Positions 36,964 through 46,145 of a DNA stretch of 64,000 bases are shown one piece after another (positions within the stretch are counted from its first letter, which is position 1; every line of letters begins with the position of its first letter). The translations under genes were made by a program, and so were the position numbers. A model generated the notes under the pieces. That model saw nothing but the letters and a program-made list of their open reading frames with translations. It was not told the origin of the DNA and ran no database searches. Source of the DNA: Desulfopila sp. IMCC35008 (GTDB lineage: Bacteria > Desulfobacterota > Desulfobulbia > Desulfobulbales > Desulfocapsaceae); assembly GCF_010646885.2 (NCBI RefSeq), contig NZ_CP050700.1, positions 2,072,501 to 2,136,500 of the forward strand, in the 5' to 3' direction.

Positions 36964-38430
36964 TCAGTGGCGCTTCACTGTCCAGGTTGTTCCTTCCGGT
37001 CCATCCTTGAGTTCGATATTGTGGGCAAGCAGTTCGTCCCGAATCTCGTCACTCCTGGCCCAGTTCTTATCTTCGCGACTCTTGATGCGTTCGATAATCA
37101 AGTTTTCAATTTGTTGTTCATCTATATCAGTATCTGCAAGAAGCTTTTGTTTTTGCTGATTAAGAAATCGTTCTGCATCTTCTTTCAAAATTCCCATTAT
37201 CGAGCCGAGTCGTAACAATATTTCTTTGCTTGCGGACAGGAGCTCGATATCTGATGTTGCAGGTAGTGTCGGGAGATTTTTACAAAGACGATTCAGGATT
37301 TTAACCGCATCGAATAATATGGATTGGCCCTGAGCCGTATTAAAATCATTATCCATTGCCTGCTGGAATCTTTGTTCAATGGATTCCAGCTTTCCTCTAT
37401 CTTTCGTACTGATTACTGATTCCGTTTCAGCAGATCCTATTGGGAGCTTATCAAGTATTGCGATACAGGAATAGAGTCGTTCCAGGCCGGTTGCCGCATC
37501 CTGCATTGCTTTTTCTGAAAAGTCCAGAGGGGTGCGATACTGAGCCGAGAAGACAAAGAAACGGAGAATTTCAGGATGATACTTGTCGAGAATATCTCTG
37601 ATAGTTAAAAAGTTATTGAGGGATTTCGACATCTTTTCATCACTGATAGTTACAAAACCATGATGAATCCAGGTGTTGACGAATCGGCAGCAGTTGGCCG
37701 CCTCACTCTGGGCAATTTCGTTCTCATGATGCGGGAAAATCAGATCTTTACCGCCGCCATGGATGTCGAATGTTTCTCCGAGATATTTACGGCTCATAGC
37801 AGAGCATTCTATATGCCAACCGGGCCGGCCCTCACTCCATGGACTTTTCCATTTTGGTTCGCCCGGCTTGGAGCCCTTCCAAAGTACGAAATCCATGGGG
37901 TTCTTCTTCAATTCATTAACTGAGATTCGGGCTCCGGCCACCATGTCATCAAGATTTCGGCGGGAGAGCTTGCCATATTCTGAGAACGAATCCACAGCGA
38001 AATAAACATCGTTGCCGGATTGATAGGCCATGCCCTTGTCCACCAATTCTGAGATGATCTCTACCATCTCGGGGATATGTTCGGTGGCTTTTGGTTCAAT
38101 GTCTGGACGATCGATTCCAAGGCCATCCATATCTGTATAGAATTCCTCTATAAAACGGTTCGCCAGCTCTGCCGAGCTGGTATTCTGCTCGGCTGCTCGT
38201 TTGATAATTTTATCGTCGATGTCGGTAAAATTCCGAACATAGGTAACCTTGTAGCCACGGTATTTAAAATATTTGACAATCATGTCAAAAGCCAGGGACG
38301 AGCGAGCGTGCCCTATGTGGCAGTAGTCATAGGATGTGATACCGCAGACATAAAGTTTGACGTGGTTAGGTTCTATTGGTTCAAAGACTTCTTTCTTGCC
38401 GGTAAGTGTATTGTAAATTCGTATAGTCAT
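36964..38430 (-). CDS. cysS: Cysteinyl-tRNA synthetase
   Basis: 488 residues. Class I aminoacyl-tRNA synthetase with HIGH (38-41), KMSKS (266-270) and zinc-binding Cys29 (YVCG), Cys209 and the IFPHHENE motif. Charges tRNA-Cys. The C-terminal anticodon-binding domain is complete and ends in TWTVKRH. Typical length. First gene of a likely cysS-MEMO1 family-tRNA-Gln series on the minus strand. Confidence 0.97.
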   Translation of the reverse strand: MTIRIYNTLTGKKEVFEPIEPNHVKLYVCGITSYDYCHIGHARSSLAFDMIVKYFKYRGYKVTYVRNFTDIDDKIIKRAAEQNTSSAELANRFIEEFYTDMDGLGIDRPDIEPKATEHIPEMVEIISELVDKGMAYQSGNDVYFAVDSFSEYGKLSRRNLDDMVAGARISVNELKKNPMDFVLWKGSKPGEPKWKSPWSEGRPGWHIECSAMSRKYLGETFDIHGGGKDLIFPHHENEIAQSEAANCCRFVNTWIHHGFVTISDEKMSKSLNNFLTIRDILDKYHPEILRFFVFSAQYRTPLDFSEKAMQDAATGLERLYSCIAILDKLPIGSAETESVISTKDRGKLESIEQRFQQAMDNDFNTAQGQSILFDAVKILNRLCKNLPTLPATSDIELLSASKEILLRLGSIMGILKEDAERFLNQQKQKLLADTDIDEQQIENLIIERIKSREDKNWARSDEIRDELLAHNIELKDGPEGTTWTVKRH

Positions 38431-38618
38431 GTTTTTAAGCTGAACCGGATATAGACAGTTCGATCAACGTTTAGTAAGTATCTTCAAAGAGAATAGATTT
38501 AATTATATTGCAGTGATATCTATATGCAACCCATCTTGCGGAATCAGAGCATATTTTTATTGGTTGGATTGGGCAATAAGAGCACCATCAACCGGAGTAT
38601 TTATAAAAAACGTGGCCG

Positions 38619-38640
38619 GGGTCAGGCTTAAGCCTGACCC
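38619..38640. repeat. Perfect 22-bp palindrome, REP/MITE-like
   Basis: GGGTCAGGCTT|AAGCCTGACCC is perfectly symmetric with no central spacer. It lies in the 294-base gap between cysS and the AmpG-like gene, 85 bases before the latter. A small overlapping plus-strand frame (38513-38728) runs through it and is not supported as a gene. Confidence 0.7.
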
Positions 38641-38674
38641 TATTGCATTGAGGCGATGCGTTGCTCATGAGATA

Positions 38675-38690
38675 TCACTCTTAAGAGTGA
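38675..38690. promoter_or_regulatory. Perfect 16-bp dyad upstream of the AmpG-like gene
   Basis: TCACTCTTAAGAGTGA is perfectly symmetric and ends 34 bases before ATG 38725, a position suitable for an operator or 5'-leader hairpin. AGGGAGAAAAG just downstream serves as ribosome site. Its centre (TTAA) is the same as that of the palindrome at 38619, which suggests a shared origin. Confidence 0.4.
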
Positions 38691-38724
38691 GACACCATAA
38701 TCCTAATAGGGAGAAAAGACAAGA

Positions 38725-40281
38725 ATGAGCGGTAACACAGCTGTAAATCGAGGCTGGAAAGAAACATTATTGTCGTGGACTCATCCACGCGCTGTGGCCA
38801 TGTTGTTTCTTGGTTTTTCTGCGGGTTTGCCTATATTGCTGATTTTCAGTACCCTTTCCCTGTGGCTGCGGGAAGCTGGCGTCAGCCGCTCAGCCGTAAC
38901 TTTTTTTAGTTGGGCTGCCCTTGGCTATTCATTCAAATTCCTTTGGGCCCCTCTTATAGACTGTTTGCCTGTGCCCTGGTTGACACGCTTAGTAGGCAGG
39001 AGACGAAGCTGGCTCCTTGTAGCACAGCTTGGGATCATTGTTTCCATATGTCTTATGGGGACGGTTGACCCGGCAAATCAGGGAAACAGTCTGATCTTTA
39101 TGGCGATTGGCGCGGTGATGCTAGGTTTTTCCTCTGCTACCCAGGATATCGTGATAGATGCTTACCGTATCGAAAGTGTAGATGAGTCGATGCAGGCCAT
39201 GTTGGCATCCATGTACATTGCCGGTTATCGAATCGGGATGCTCGTTGCCGGTGCCGGTGCCTTATATCTTGCCTCATGGTTTGGCACAAGTTCTGAGCAG
39301 TATGTATATAACTCATGGAGGATGACCTACCTTGCAATGGCGGCTGTTATGTCGGTTGGAGTTGTTACAACCATTATTATCAAGGAGCCAAAAACGCAGT
39401 CAGCCATTGCCAAGAAGGATTACACACCACAACAATATTCAAGAATATTGATCCTTTTTGCATGTGCAGTATTCAGTTTTGCCATGACTTTCTTTTATAG
39501 CGGAGATTTTGTAGCCGAACTGAAAACCGATATTGTCGGCTTGTATCCGTTATCCGGCAAAGTTATTGGTTTTCTCCTTGAGGTTACACGGTTTGCCTGT
39601 TCGGTTGTGGTTGCAGTTATTGTTGCAGCGGCACTCATCAGCAGCAGTATGATTGAAAAGGGTATTGTTGTTGAGACATATGTTGCACCGATATTAGACT
39701 TTTTTAAGCGCTACGGCTTGAAGACGGCCCTGCTGCTCCTCCTTCTTATTGGGTGCTACCGGATTTCTGATATTGTTCTAGGAGTTATCTCAAACGTATT
39801 CTATGCGGATATGGGGTACTCGAAAAATGAAATAGCCACCATTACCAAGACGTTTGGGCTGGGCATGACGATTTTAGGCGGATTTCTCGGCGGGTTTATG
39901 ACATATCGTTACGGCGTATATGTTATTTTATTCCTGGGTGCTTTACTGACTGCCGGGACCAACCTCCTCTTTATGACCTTGGCTGAAGCAGGTGCTGATA
40001 CTCTCCTGCTGACCGTGGTTATTGCCGCAGATAATTTGAGTGCAGGTATTGCAGCAACAGCCTTTGTGGCATTTTTGTCCTCGCTGACAAACATATCTTT
40101 TACTGCAACCCAATATGCAATTTTTTCATCCTTGATGACGTTGTTCCCAAAACTACTCGGTGGATACTCGGGAACAATGGTCACCGCAATTGGTTACCAG
40201 CAATTTTTTCTGATAACTGCTGTTATGGGAATTCCCGTTCTCATACTCGTCTGGTTGGCAAAAAAAATGGTTGAAGGGTGA
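38725..40281 (+). CDS. AmpG-like muropeptide permease (MFS)
   Basis: 518 residues with about 12-14 membrane segments. The N-terminal block AMLFLGFSAGLPILLIFSTL, FLWAPLIDCLPVPW and GRRRSWLL matches AmpG of the MFS, which imports GlcNAc-anhydro-MurNAc peptides into the cytoplasm with protons. A stretch around 220-300 is longer than in Escherichia coli AmpG. The stop TGA shares one base with the ATG of the TIGR03790 gene, so the two are co-translated. Substrate identity is inferred from family; peptidoglycan-recycling genes elsewhere in the window support it. Confidence 0.82.
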   Translation: MSGNTAVNRGWKETLLSWTHPRAVAMLFLGFSAGLPILLIFSTLSLWLREAGVSRSAVTFFSWAALGYSFKFLWAPLIDCLPVPWLTRLVGRRRSWLLVAQLGIIVSICLMGTVDPANQGNSLIFMAIGAVMLGFSSATQDIVIDAYRIESVDESMQAMLASMYIAGYRIGMLVAGAGALYLASWFGTSSEQYVYNSWRMTYLAMAAVMSVGVVTTIIIKEPKTQSAIAKKDYTPQQYSRILILFACAVFSFAMTFFYSGDFVAELKTDIVGLYPLSGKVIGFLLEVTRFACSVVVAVIVAAALISSSMIEKGIVVETYVAPILDFFKRYGLKTALLLLLLIGCYRISDIVLGVISNVFYADMGYSKNEIATITKTFGLGMTILGGFLGGFMTYRYGVYVILFLGALLTAGTNLLFMTLAEAGADTLLLTVVIAADNLSAGIAATAFVAFLSSLTNISFTATQYAIFSSLMTLFPKLLGGYSGTMVTAIGYQQFFLITAVMGIPVLILVWLAKKMVEG

Positions 40282-41501
40282 TGAGGAATTTACTTTCAAT
40301 ACTTTTGGGTGTCGTTCAATTGATACTTCTGGCTGAAGTCTCTTTTTCTGCGACGGCGGATGAACTGGTGGTTGTCGTAAACAGCAGAATGGCAGGGGCC
40401 GAGAAGCTTGCCCACTATTATATGCAACAGCGGAGGATCCCAAAAGAGAATGTACTTTTAACTTCGCTTATCCTGGAGGAAAGTATGTCCAGGGAGGAGT
40501 ATGAGGAGGATTTGGTTCGCCCTTTGCTTCAAAAGATAAGGATCTTAAAGAAAAAAGGAACGGATATTTACGGTGTCGTTCTCACGTACGGTGTTCCCTT
40601 AAAGGTTCGTCCGCCTCAATTAAGTTGGGATGACGAAGAGTTATTACAACGACTCAGAGAAGAAAAGGGACGCTATGAAAAAAACAATAAAGAATCCGGT
40701 TTCAATCAGGAGGGAGTAAAGGAGCTTGTAGAGAAAATTTCACGTTTGGCAGGGAGTAATAAAAAGGCTTCAGTCGATTCAGAACTATCCCTTGCAAAAG
40801 TAGGGAATTATGAACTGGATGGTTGGATACCTAACCCATATTTTCTTGGATTCCAGAGAAAAAAACTTGCGATAAGAAAAGATGATGTGCTGTTGGTCAG
40901 TCGCCTGGATGGACCGGACTTGCAAACTGTATACCGTATGATAGACGATTCACTCCATGCAGAAAAAAAGGGACTTGATGGAGTCGGATATTTTGATGCA
41001 AGATGGGCACCGAATAAAGGTGAAAAACTGAGTGGCTACGAATTATATGATAACTCACTACATAAGGCTGCAGAAGTGGTCGGCAAACGCCTAAAGGTCG
41101 TAACTGATCAAAGCGAGCGTTTGTTTCAGCCGGGGGAAGCTGACAGGAGTGCTCTTTACTGCGGTTGGTATTCGTTGGCAAACTATGTTGATGCCTTTGA
41201 CTGGGAAAGGGGCGCTGTGGGGTATCACATCGCGAGCAGTGAATGTTCCACTTTGAGAAAAAAAAACACAAAGGTCTGGTGTCCCAATATCCTGAAAGAC
41301 GGTGCGGCGGCAACAATCGGCCCGGTACATGAACCTTATGTTTCGGCGTTCCCATTACCTGAGATGTTTTTTTCGGCCTTTACAGAAGGATATATGAACC
41401 TGGGCGAGAGCTTCCTCGTCTCTATACCTTATATCTCCTGGCAGATGGTATTGATTGGTGACCCCTTGTATCAGCCTTTTAAGCCGATTAGTGGAAAGTA
41501 G
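40281..41501 (+). CDS. TIGR03790-family secreted protein of unknown function
   Basis: 406 residues from ATG 40281 (GTG 40278 is also in frame). The hydrophobic start (about 1-25, LLSILLGVVQLILLAEVSFSA) is a signal peptide, so it acts outside the cytoplasm. Blocks LVVVVNSRMAGAEKLAHYYMQQRRIPKENV-like, YGVVLTYGVPLKV, SRLDGPD, GWYSLANYVDAFDW and GAAATIGPVHEPY belong to TIGR03790, a family with no known activity. The overlap with the AmpG-like gene suggests a shared periplasmic/cell-wall role. A charged insert (about 125-170) may be a coiled coil. Confidence 0.75.
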   Translation: MRNLLSILLGVVQLILLAEVSFSATADELVVVVNSRMAGAEKLAHYYMQQRRIPKENVLLTSLILEESMSREEYEEDLVRPLLQKIRILKKKGTDIYGVVLTYGVPLKVRPPQLSWDDEELLQRLREEKGRYEKNNKESGFNQEGVKELVEKISRLAGSNKKASVDSELSLAKVGNYELDGWIPNPYFLGFQRKKLAIRKDDVLLVSRLDGPDLQTVYRMIDDSLHAEKKGLDGVGYFDARWAPNKGEKLSGYELYDNSLHKAAEVVGKRLKVVTDQSERLFQPGEADRSALYCGWYSLANYVDAFDWERGAVGYHIASSECSTLRKKNTKVWCPNILKDGAAATIGPVHEPYVSAFPLPEMFFSAFTEGYMNLGESFLVSIPYISWQMVLIGDPLYQPFKPISGK

Positions 41502-41504
41502 CTG

Positions 41505-41918
41505 TTACCAACAGAAGGATTCCTTCCCTGTTTTTTTGCGTATCCAATCCATTGTAGACTGAATGGTTGCTGGTCTGGTTGCTCGGTAGATCAGATATTG
41601 CTTATACGGGAAACTCATAACACCGATGCCAATAATCATGGTAATGATCCCCTGGCCCGGCAGGAAAAGCATGGCGATACCAGCTGTGAATAAGACAAAC
41701 CCTATGAGGTTTCGCAAAAGGAAAATTATGGGGTAGGAAATGTGTGATTTTGAGACTACAGTTTCTTTTTTATTCTTGGGATTCTGAAAATAGTTTTGCG
41801 GAAGTTGTGAAACCAGCCAGGGAATGCACAAAAGACTTATACAAAACGTAATAAGAGAAAGTCCTGCGAAAAAGGGGAGAACAGACTGAAGTGTTTGGGT
41901 GAAAGGTGTAGACATCAT
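41505..41918 (-). CDS. PGPGW-family membrane protein
   Basis: 137 residues with about three membrane segments (about 14-36, 64-84 and 86-106). The motif FLPGQGIITMIIGIGVMSFPYKQ resembles the PGPGW domain, a small integral membrane module of unknown function. A basic tail (RATRPATIQSTMDWIRKKTGK) follows on the cytoplasmic side. It is convergent with the TIGR03790 gene, with only three bases between stops, and lies 25 bases after the nitroreductase gene. Confidence 0.72.
   Translation of the reverse strand: MMSTPFTQTLQSVLPFFAGLSLITFCISLLCIPWLVSQLPQNYFQNPKNKKETVVSKSHISYPIIFLLRNLIGFVLFTAGIAMLFLPGQGIITMIIGIGVMSFPYKQYLIYRATRPATIQSTMDWIRKKTGKESFCW
41511..41537 (+). terminator. Candidate terminator after the TIGR03790 gene, within the convergent coding end
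   Basis: ACAG-AAGG/CCTT-CTGT (41511-41531) is a short imperfect stem, followed by seven T residues on the plus strand. It overlaps the last codons of the PGPGW gene. Confidence 0.45.
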
Positions 41919-41943
41919 GGGTTACCTTGGTTTGCAATAGCGC

Positions 41944-42534
41944 CTATTTTCGATCGAGTGAAATAATGATGTCTTCTAAGGTGCGTTTTGGTACCCGGTG
42001 AATATCATTCTCATCACGCCAATAGTGTGTGTTGTTGTTGTCGACCTTCTCGATAACAACCTTTTCCGCTGGTACACCCAAGGCTATTACGAGTTCAAGT
42101 GTGAGATGAGGCGGGATGTTGAACAGATCAGCCAGTTTAGGAGAAAATGCGCCTATACGACACCCTCCGATATTTTTTTCGATGGCACCGAGTAACAGGT
42201 TCTGGGACGAGATGCCGAGATCGAAGTAGGCTAATTTTTCAGGCACATTCAACCAGTCATGGTTAAGCAGACACAGTACATAGGCTGCAGGTCTTTCACC
42301 ACTGGCTGGGCCTTTCCAGTCCTGAAGATACCCGGCCCAGCCAAGGTATGGGAAGATATCCTCGCAGAGATCATTTTCTGTGATAATCATATATTGCCAG
42401 GCTTGGCAGTTTCTTGAAGAACCGGCAAGCCGAGCCAGGTCAATAAGTTGGTGCAGGGCTTCTTTCGTGAGATTCTGCTTTTCATTAAACCTGCGATATG
42501 TCCTGGTTGCTGCTATCGTTGTTTCGAGATCCAT
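41944..42534 (-). CDS. Nitroreductase family protein (FMN-dependent)
   Basis: 196 residues. N-terminal TYRRFNEKQ and SRNCQAWQYM (phosphate-binding region for FMN), then GISSQNLLLGAIEKNIGGCRIGAF and LVIALGVPAEKVVIE define the nitroreductase fold. The substrate is unknown; such proteins reduce nitroaromatics, quinones or flavins with NAD(P)H, and some act in metabolic dehydrogenation. Short but full for the subfamily. It lies 8 bases after the DUF748 gene on the same strand. Confidence 0.88.
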   Translation of the reverse strand: MDLETTIAATRTYRRFNEKQNLTKEALHQLIDLARLAGSSRNCQAWQYMIITENDLCEDIFPYLGWAGYLQDWKGPASGERPAAYVLCLLNHDWLNVPEKLAYFDLGISSQNLLLGAIEKNIGGCRIGAFSPKLADLFNIPPHLTLELVIALGVPAEKVVIEKVDNNNTHYWRDENDIHRVPKRTLEDIIISLDRK

Positions 42535-42542
42535 ATCCTTAA

Positions 42543-45500
42543 TTACCCTTGGGGCTGGGAGTCTGCCGTCCCGTTTTTTTGTTTTCCGGTAAAGGCCTGT
42601 AGCCTGAAAAAAACCTTATTTGCGCCGCTTGTATCACTGTCTGTTATACGTGGTCGTTCAGATATTGTAATCCGCTCAGGCTCAAGTGCAAGTTTATCCG
42701 TAAAAAAATCAACAATTACCCTGGCGCGTTGTTGGGCCAGGTTTTGCAACATTTTATGATCTATTAATACCGGTTCCGGTTCGATTGGTGTAAATGGCTG
42801 GAGCAGCTCTGCGGGAAGGTTCTGCTCAACTATTTGACTTGTTGACCCGTTTGCTTGTTCTGCCTGTTGAAGCTTTTGGAAATACTCTTGTCTCGCTGCT
42901 TCGTATTTCTTTCTTCTCTTGTCGTTTTCGATGCCGACGCGCTCCATTTCAGCTTGTTCGAGTTGTTCCTGCAGGGCAGCTGTGTCAATTTTTTTATCAG
43001 CCCCACCTGTTACGATTATGCCAATTTGCGGGTGCGTGGAAAGAAGACTTGAATAACGAGTCAACGATTCACGACCATGGCCAGAGAGGGCAATTTGACC
43101 GGGCAGGAATTCGGCGTACTCGTTATCCGCCATATCTGCGTAATCGCCGGATGCAATTAAAAACGGTGAAACAGCAGCTTTTACCATAAATTTGCCGAAT
43201 GTTGTAAGCGTTGCATCAAGAAGAGGTTCGGAACCTTCGGTAATTTTGTGTTTTTTGGTGACCAGTAACTCGAATCGACGTTCTGCATCAGTTAAAAGGG
43301 CAATGGTAAAGGCAGTATCAGAAGAGATACTGTCGGGTTGTACACGTGTAAACAAGAGTTGGTTTTGCTCATTTACGATGCCGTTATTCCAGTCCGAACG
43401 AGTCGTTACAGAGAGCTCACCCTGGCTTGTATCGATATCGGTCTGTCCGGTTAGTTGTTCATGAAAAGACGGGAAGGGGTATCCTTTCATATTGAACAGA
43501 CTGTTGCCCTGAGCAGTAAGGTCGAACAGGTTTATTGTCCCGTCAAGAGTGAAGGGGATAGTATCGATATTGCCGGAAAAGGAAAACGGGGAAGAGGCAC
43601 CGCTACCATTTTTACGATTGATACCGTTGAGCAATCCCCGGAAGTAAGTGATGTCCGCAGACCATGGTGGTTCAACCCTGTTTTCTTTATACTTAATTGT
43701 ACCATCTGAAACAGAAATTTTCTGCAATTCTATTGAGGAAAGGTTGACACTTTTTTGGGGCTTGCCCTTCATTTTGGGGAGTTGTTGATTAAGATACGTA
43801 ACAAGTGCCCCGGCTGGATGCGTGCTTGTGGCCTCCCGCTCGAAAAGAAACAATGGTGAAACAAAAGCTATTTCAGAACCTCCAAGGTAGAAAGGAGTTT
43901 GGTTGATACGAATATCCTTGAAATCAATACTTTTCCACTTGAGAGCTGAAGTATTCTTCCTGCCAAGCTCTCCATTGCTTATTGATAGTTGGCCACTGAA
44001 ACTAACTTCGGGAAAAAGGAAAGTACCCTTGCCATGCATAAGGCCTGTTGTCTCAGTCAGGAAAGCTGATTTCCCAAACCATGGCAGAAGCTTCTGGGCA
44101 GAAATATCCTTAAACGCAGTTTGCAGGACAGTTGAGAAAGGTTCGAGGGTAAGTTTACCTTTTGCCTGAACTTCTCCATTATCTGTCTGCGCCTTAAAGG
44201 TGAGGTTGTCCTGGTCACCGGTTTCAGCATTTTTATCCAGGTTGACCGCCTGGAGGTTCACACTGTTGAACTTCAGGGGCTTCGTGTGCTTATTTGCAGA
44301 ATTCCTTAGTTCAAGTTCACCTTTGAACTCCAGAGCCTGGAACGTCGTATTGGTTTTATTTTTGCTGAACTCAGAGAAAAGTGGTGGCAGGTGGCCTGTT
44401 GAGAGTGAAACAGAACTGTTTTTTAGAAAAATATTTCCCAGGTTTACCTCTAGACCACTCTTTGATAAGCCACTGATTTTGGTAATAGGAGCTGAATACC
44501 AAACCTCCTTGTTGTTATCATTTTTAAGAGAAAGGTCATGGAGGATAAGATTACCTTTTTTTATTTTTATATCGACCGGATGTGTTTTGTCCGTTTTTTT
44601 CTGATAGGTAAGTGATCCGGTAATATCAGCTGTGCCCGTGCTGTTTAAGAGCGATGGTATTTCTAGCCATTCAAAAAGGAGTTTTGTTTCTATGTCGTCA
44701 ATGCGAAATGACCCGGAAGGGATGTTATTCCCCAAAATCTCACCCTGCCAGTTGAAAATAGCATGACTGTTCGCCTTTTCTGCACTGATCCGAAATGTAG
44801 GTTTCGATTTATCGGTAATTTCTTTATCAGAAGTGAAACTTTTAAGGTTGAATTGGATGGACTCCCAACTGTCGACAGATTCTTTCTGATTTTTAACAAA
44901 ACTCGTGTATGAGCCGTTATCTATAAGTAGAAGATCTATAGCCATGACCGGTGGGGTGGCAGGTATGGCTGATGGTTGCGCTTCCTGTCCGGCTCCGGTT
45001 GGTGTAAGCAGGTTGAGAAGTTCGGGAAGGTTGCCTTTTCTTATATGAAAGACTGGTTCACGAAGCACGACCTGTTTCATGTATGTATCACCAGTAACAG
45101 GTTGAATAGCGCCTTCAAGTTTTGTTGAGGGAACCTCTATTGTATACAGGCTGTTTTTTTCTGCTATTTTCAAATCGGTTATCTGGAGGTTGAGTTCGGT
45201 CAGTAGCTTATTCTCTTTTGAGCCTGGTGAAAAAGTGAGCTTAAGTTCGCCGTCAGCGTATCCCTGTTTTATAGAAAAGGGGTAAGGCGTCGGCAGGTAG
45301 CTGAAATAAAGAGAGAGATCAAGCTTATTGATATTGCATGAGAGTTCAGTCTTCCTGGTTTCAGAACTATCACCAGGGCCATCGTAGTCTGTTTGCGAGG
45401 TGAGTTCTAATGGGCTGCCGTTGATGATGGCGCTGAATTTGGGCCGAATATAACTACTCGTCTGGTAAGGAAAATTTGATATGTTTGGCAGGGCAAGTTC

Positions 45501-46145
45501 AATATTCTCGACTACATGGGTCGATTTTTTGGGGATGTCCTCAAATTGAAGTTTTGAATTGGTGAGTATTATATTGTTGAGGGAAAAGAAAAAAGGTAGT
45601 TCAGAAAAGTCCATAAAGTCAGATTGCTCGGACTTTTTAAGTGATTTTATAAATGGTGTAAAATTATAGGTTGAATCTTTATAGCGCACCACATTGGTAT
45701 GAACCTTCTCCAGGAGAAGGCTTTTGGTAACTACATCACCGCGCAGCAGTGAGAGGGGCGCGAGTTTTGCTTTTAGTGAGTCGAGCGCTATAAGATCATG
45801 TTTTTTGGATTTGGGATCAACCAGAACCGAGGGCCCAAATTGAAGAGCAAAGGTAAATGGGTTAAACTCCACAGTTTGTATAGTTAGCTCGACACCGGTC
45901 TTGGCCCTGACGTTTTCAGGGAGCCATTTTGATATGAATTTCGGGACAAGTATAAAGCCAACTGCGGCATAGAGAGCTGCAACTACAGCAAAAATAATAG
46001 CAGTTATTATCAAAGTGGAAGACGTAGAGGGTTGGGAGGATAGACCTCTTTTACTTCCAGGCTTCCCCTTCTTTTTTCTGTGAGGAGGGGGACTCGGTTT
46101 ATTTCTATCTTGGGAAATGTTGATTGTGCCGTAGTGGTCTGACAT
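42543..46145 (-). CDS. Very large DUF748 (AsmA-like) envelope protein
   Basis: 1200 residues from ATG 46145 (MSDHYGTIN, AAGAAG upstream); the frame remains open to 46244. One N-terminal membrane segment (about 45-67) is followed by a long, beta-strand-rich periplasmic body of DUF748 type, with repeated NXXL and FSG...L strand units. Related AsmA-superfamily proteins build long grooves that carry lipids between membranes. The C-terminal 160 residues include a charged coiled-coil (EQLEQAEMERVGIENDKRRKK) and a fold like an OmpA-type end, ITISERPRITDSD. It is upstream of a nitroreductase in the same direction. Function by family inference only. Confidence 0.82.
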   Translation of the reverse strand: MSDHYGTINISQDRNKPSPPPHRKKKGKPGSKRGLSSQPSTSSTLIITAIIFAVVAALYAAVGFILVPKFISKWLPENVRAKTGVELTIQTVEFNPFTFALQFGPSVLVDPKSKKHDLIALDSLKAKLAPLSLLRGDVVTKSLLLEKVHTNVVRYKDSTYNFTPFIKSLKKSEQSDFMDFSELPFFFSLNNIILTNSKLQFEDIPKKSTHVVENIELALPNISNFPYQTSSYIRPKFSAIINGSPLELTSQTDYDGPGDSSETRKTELSCNINKLDLSLYFSYLPTPYPFSIKQGYADGELKLTFSPGSKENKLLTELNLQITDLKIAEKNSLYTIEVPSTKLEGAIQPVTGDTYMKQVVLREPVFHIRKGNLPELLNLLTPTGAGQEAQPSAIPATPPVMAIDLLLIDNGSYTSFVKNQKESVDSWESIQFNLKSFTSDKEITDKSKPTFRISAEKANSHAIFNWQGEILGNNIPSGSFRIDDIETKLLFEWLEIPSLLNSTGTADITGSLTYQKKTDKTHPVDIKIKKGNLILHDLSLKNDNNKEVWYSAPITKISGLSKSGLEVNLGNIFLKNSSVSLSTGHLPPLFSEFSKNKTNTTFQALEFKGELELRNSANKHTKPLKFNSVNLQAVNLDKNAETGDQDNLTFKAQTDNGEVQAKGKLTLEPFSTVLQTAFKDISAQKLLPWFGKSAFLTETTGLMHGKGTFLFPEVSFSGQLSISNGELGRKNTSALKWKSIDFKDIRINQTPFYLGGSEIAFVSPLFLFEREATSTHPAGALVTYLNQQLPKMKGKPQKSVNLSSIELQKISVSDGTIKYKENRVEPPWSADITYFRGLLNGINRKNGSGASSPFSFSGNIDTIPFTLDGTINLFDLTAQGNSLFNMKGYPFPSFHEQLTGQTDIDTSQGELSVTTRSDWNNGIVNEQNQLLFTRVQPDSISSDTAFTIALLTDAERRFELLVTKKHKITEGSEPLLDATLTTFGKFMVKAAVSPFLIASGDYADMADNEYAEFLPGQIALSGHGRESLTRYSSLLSTHPQIGIIVTGGADKKIDTAALQEQLEQAEMERVGIENDKRRKKYEAARQEYFQKLQQAEQANGSTSQIVEQNLPAELLQPFTPIEPEPVLIDHKMLQNLAQQRARVIVDFFTDKLALEPERITISERPRITDSDTSGANKVFFRLQAFTGKQKNGTADSQPQG

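Noticed and set aside
38513..38728. 71-codon plus-strand frame upstream of the AmpG-like gene
   Set aside because: It passes through two palindromes and overlaps the AmpG-like start; coding evidence is absent.
43192..44604. Long antisense frames inside the DUF748 gene
   Set aside because: They lie opposite a well-supported coding sequence and carry no recognisable motifs.
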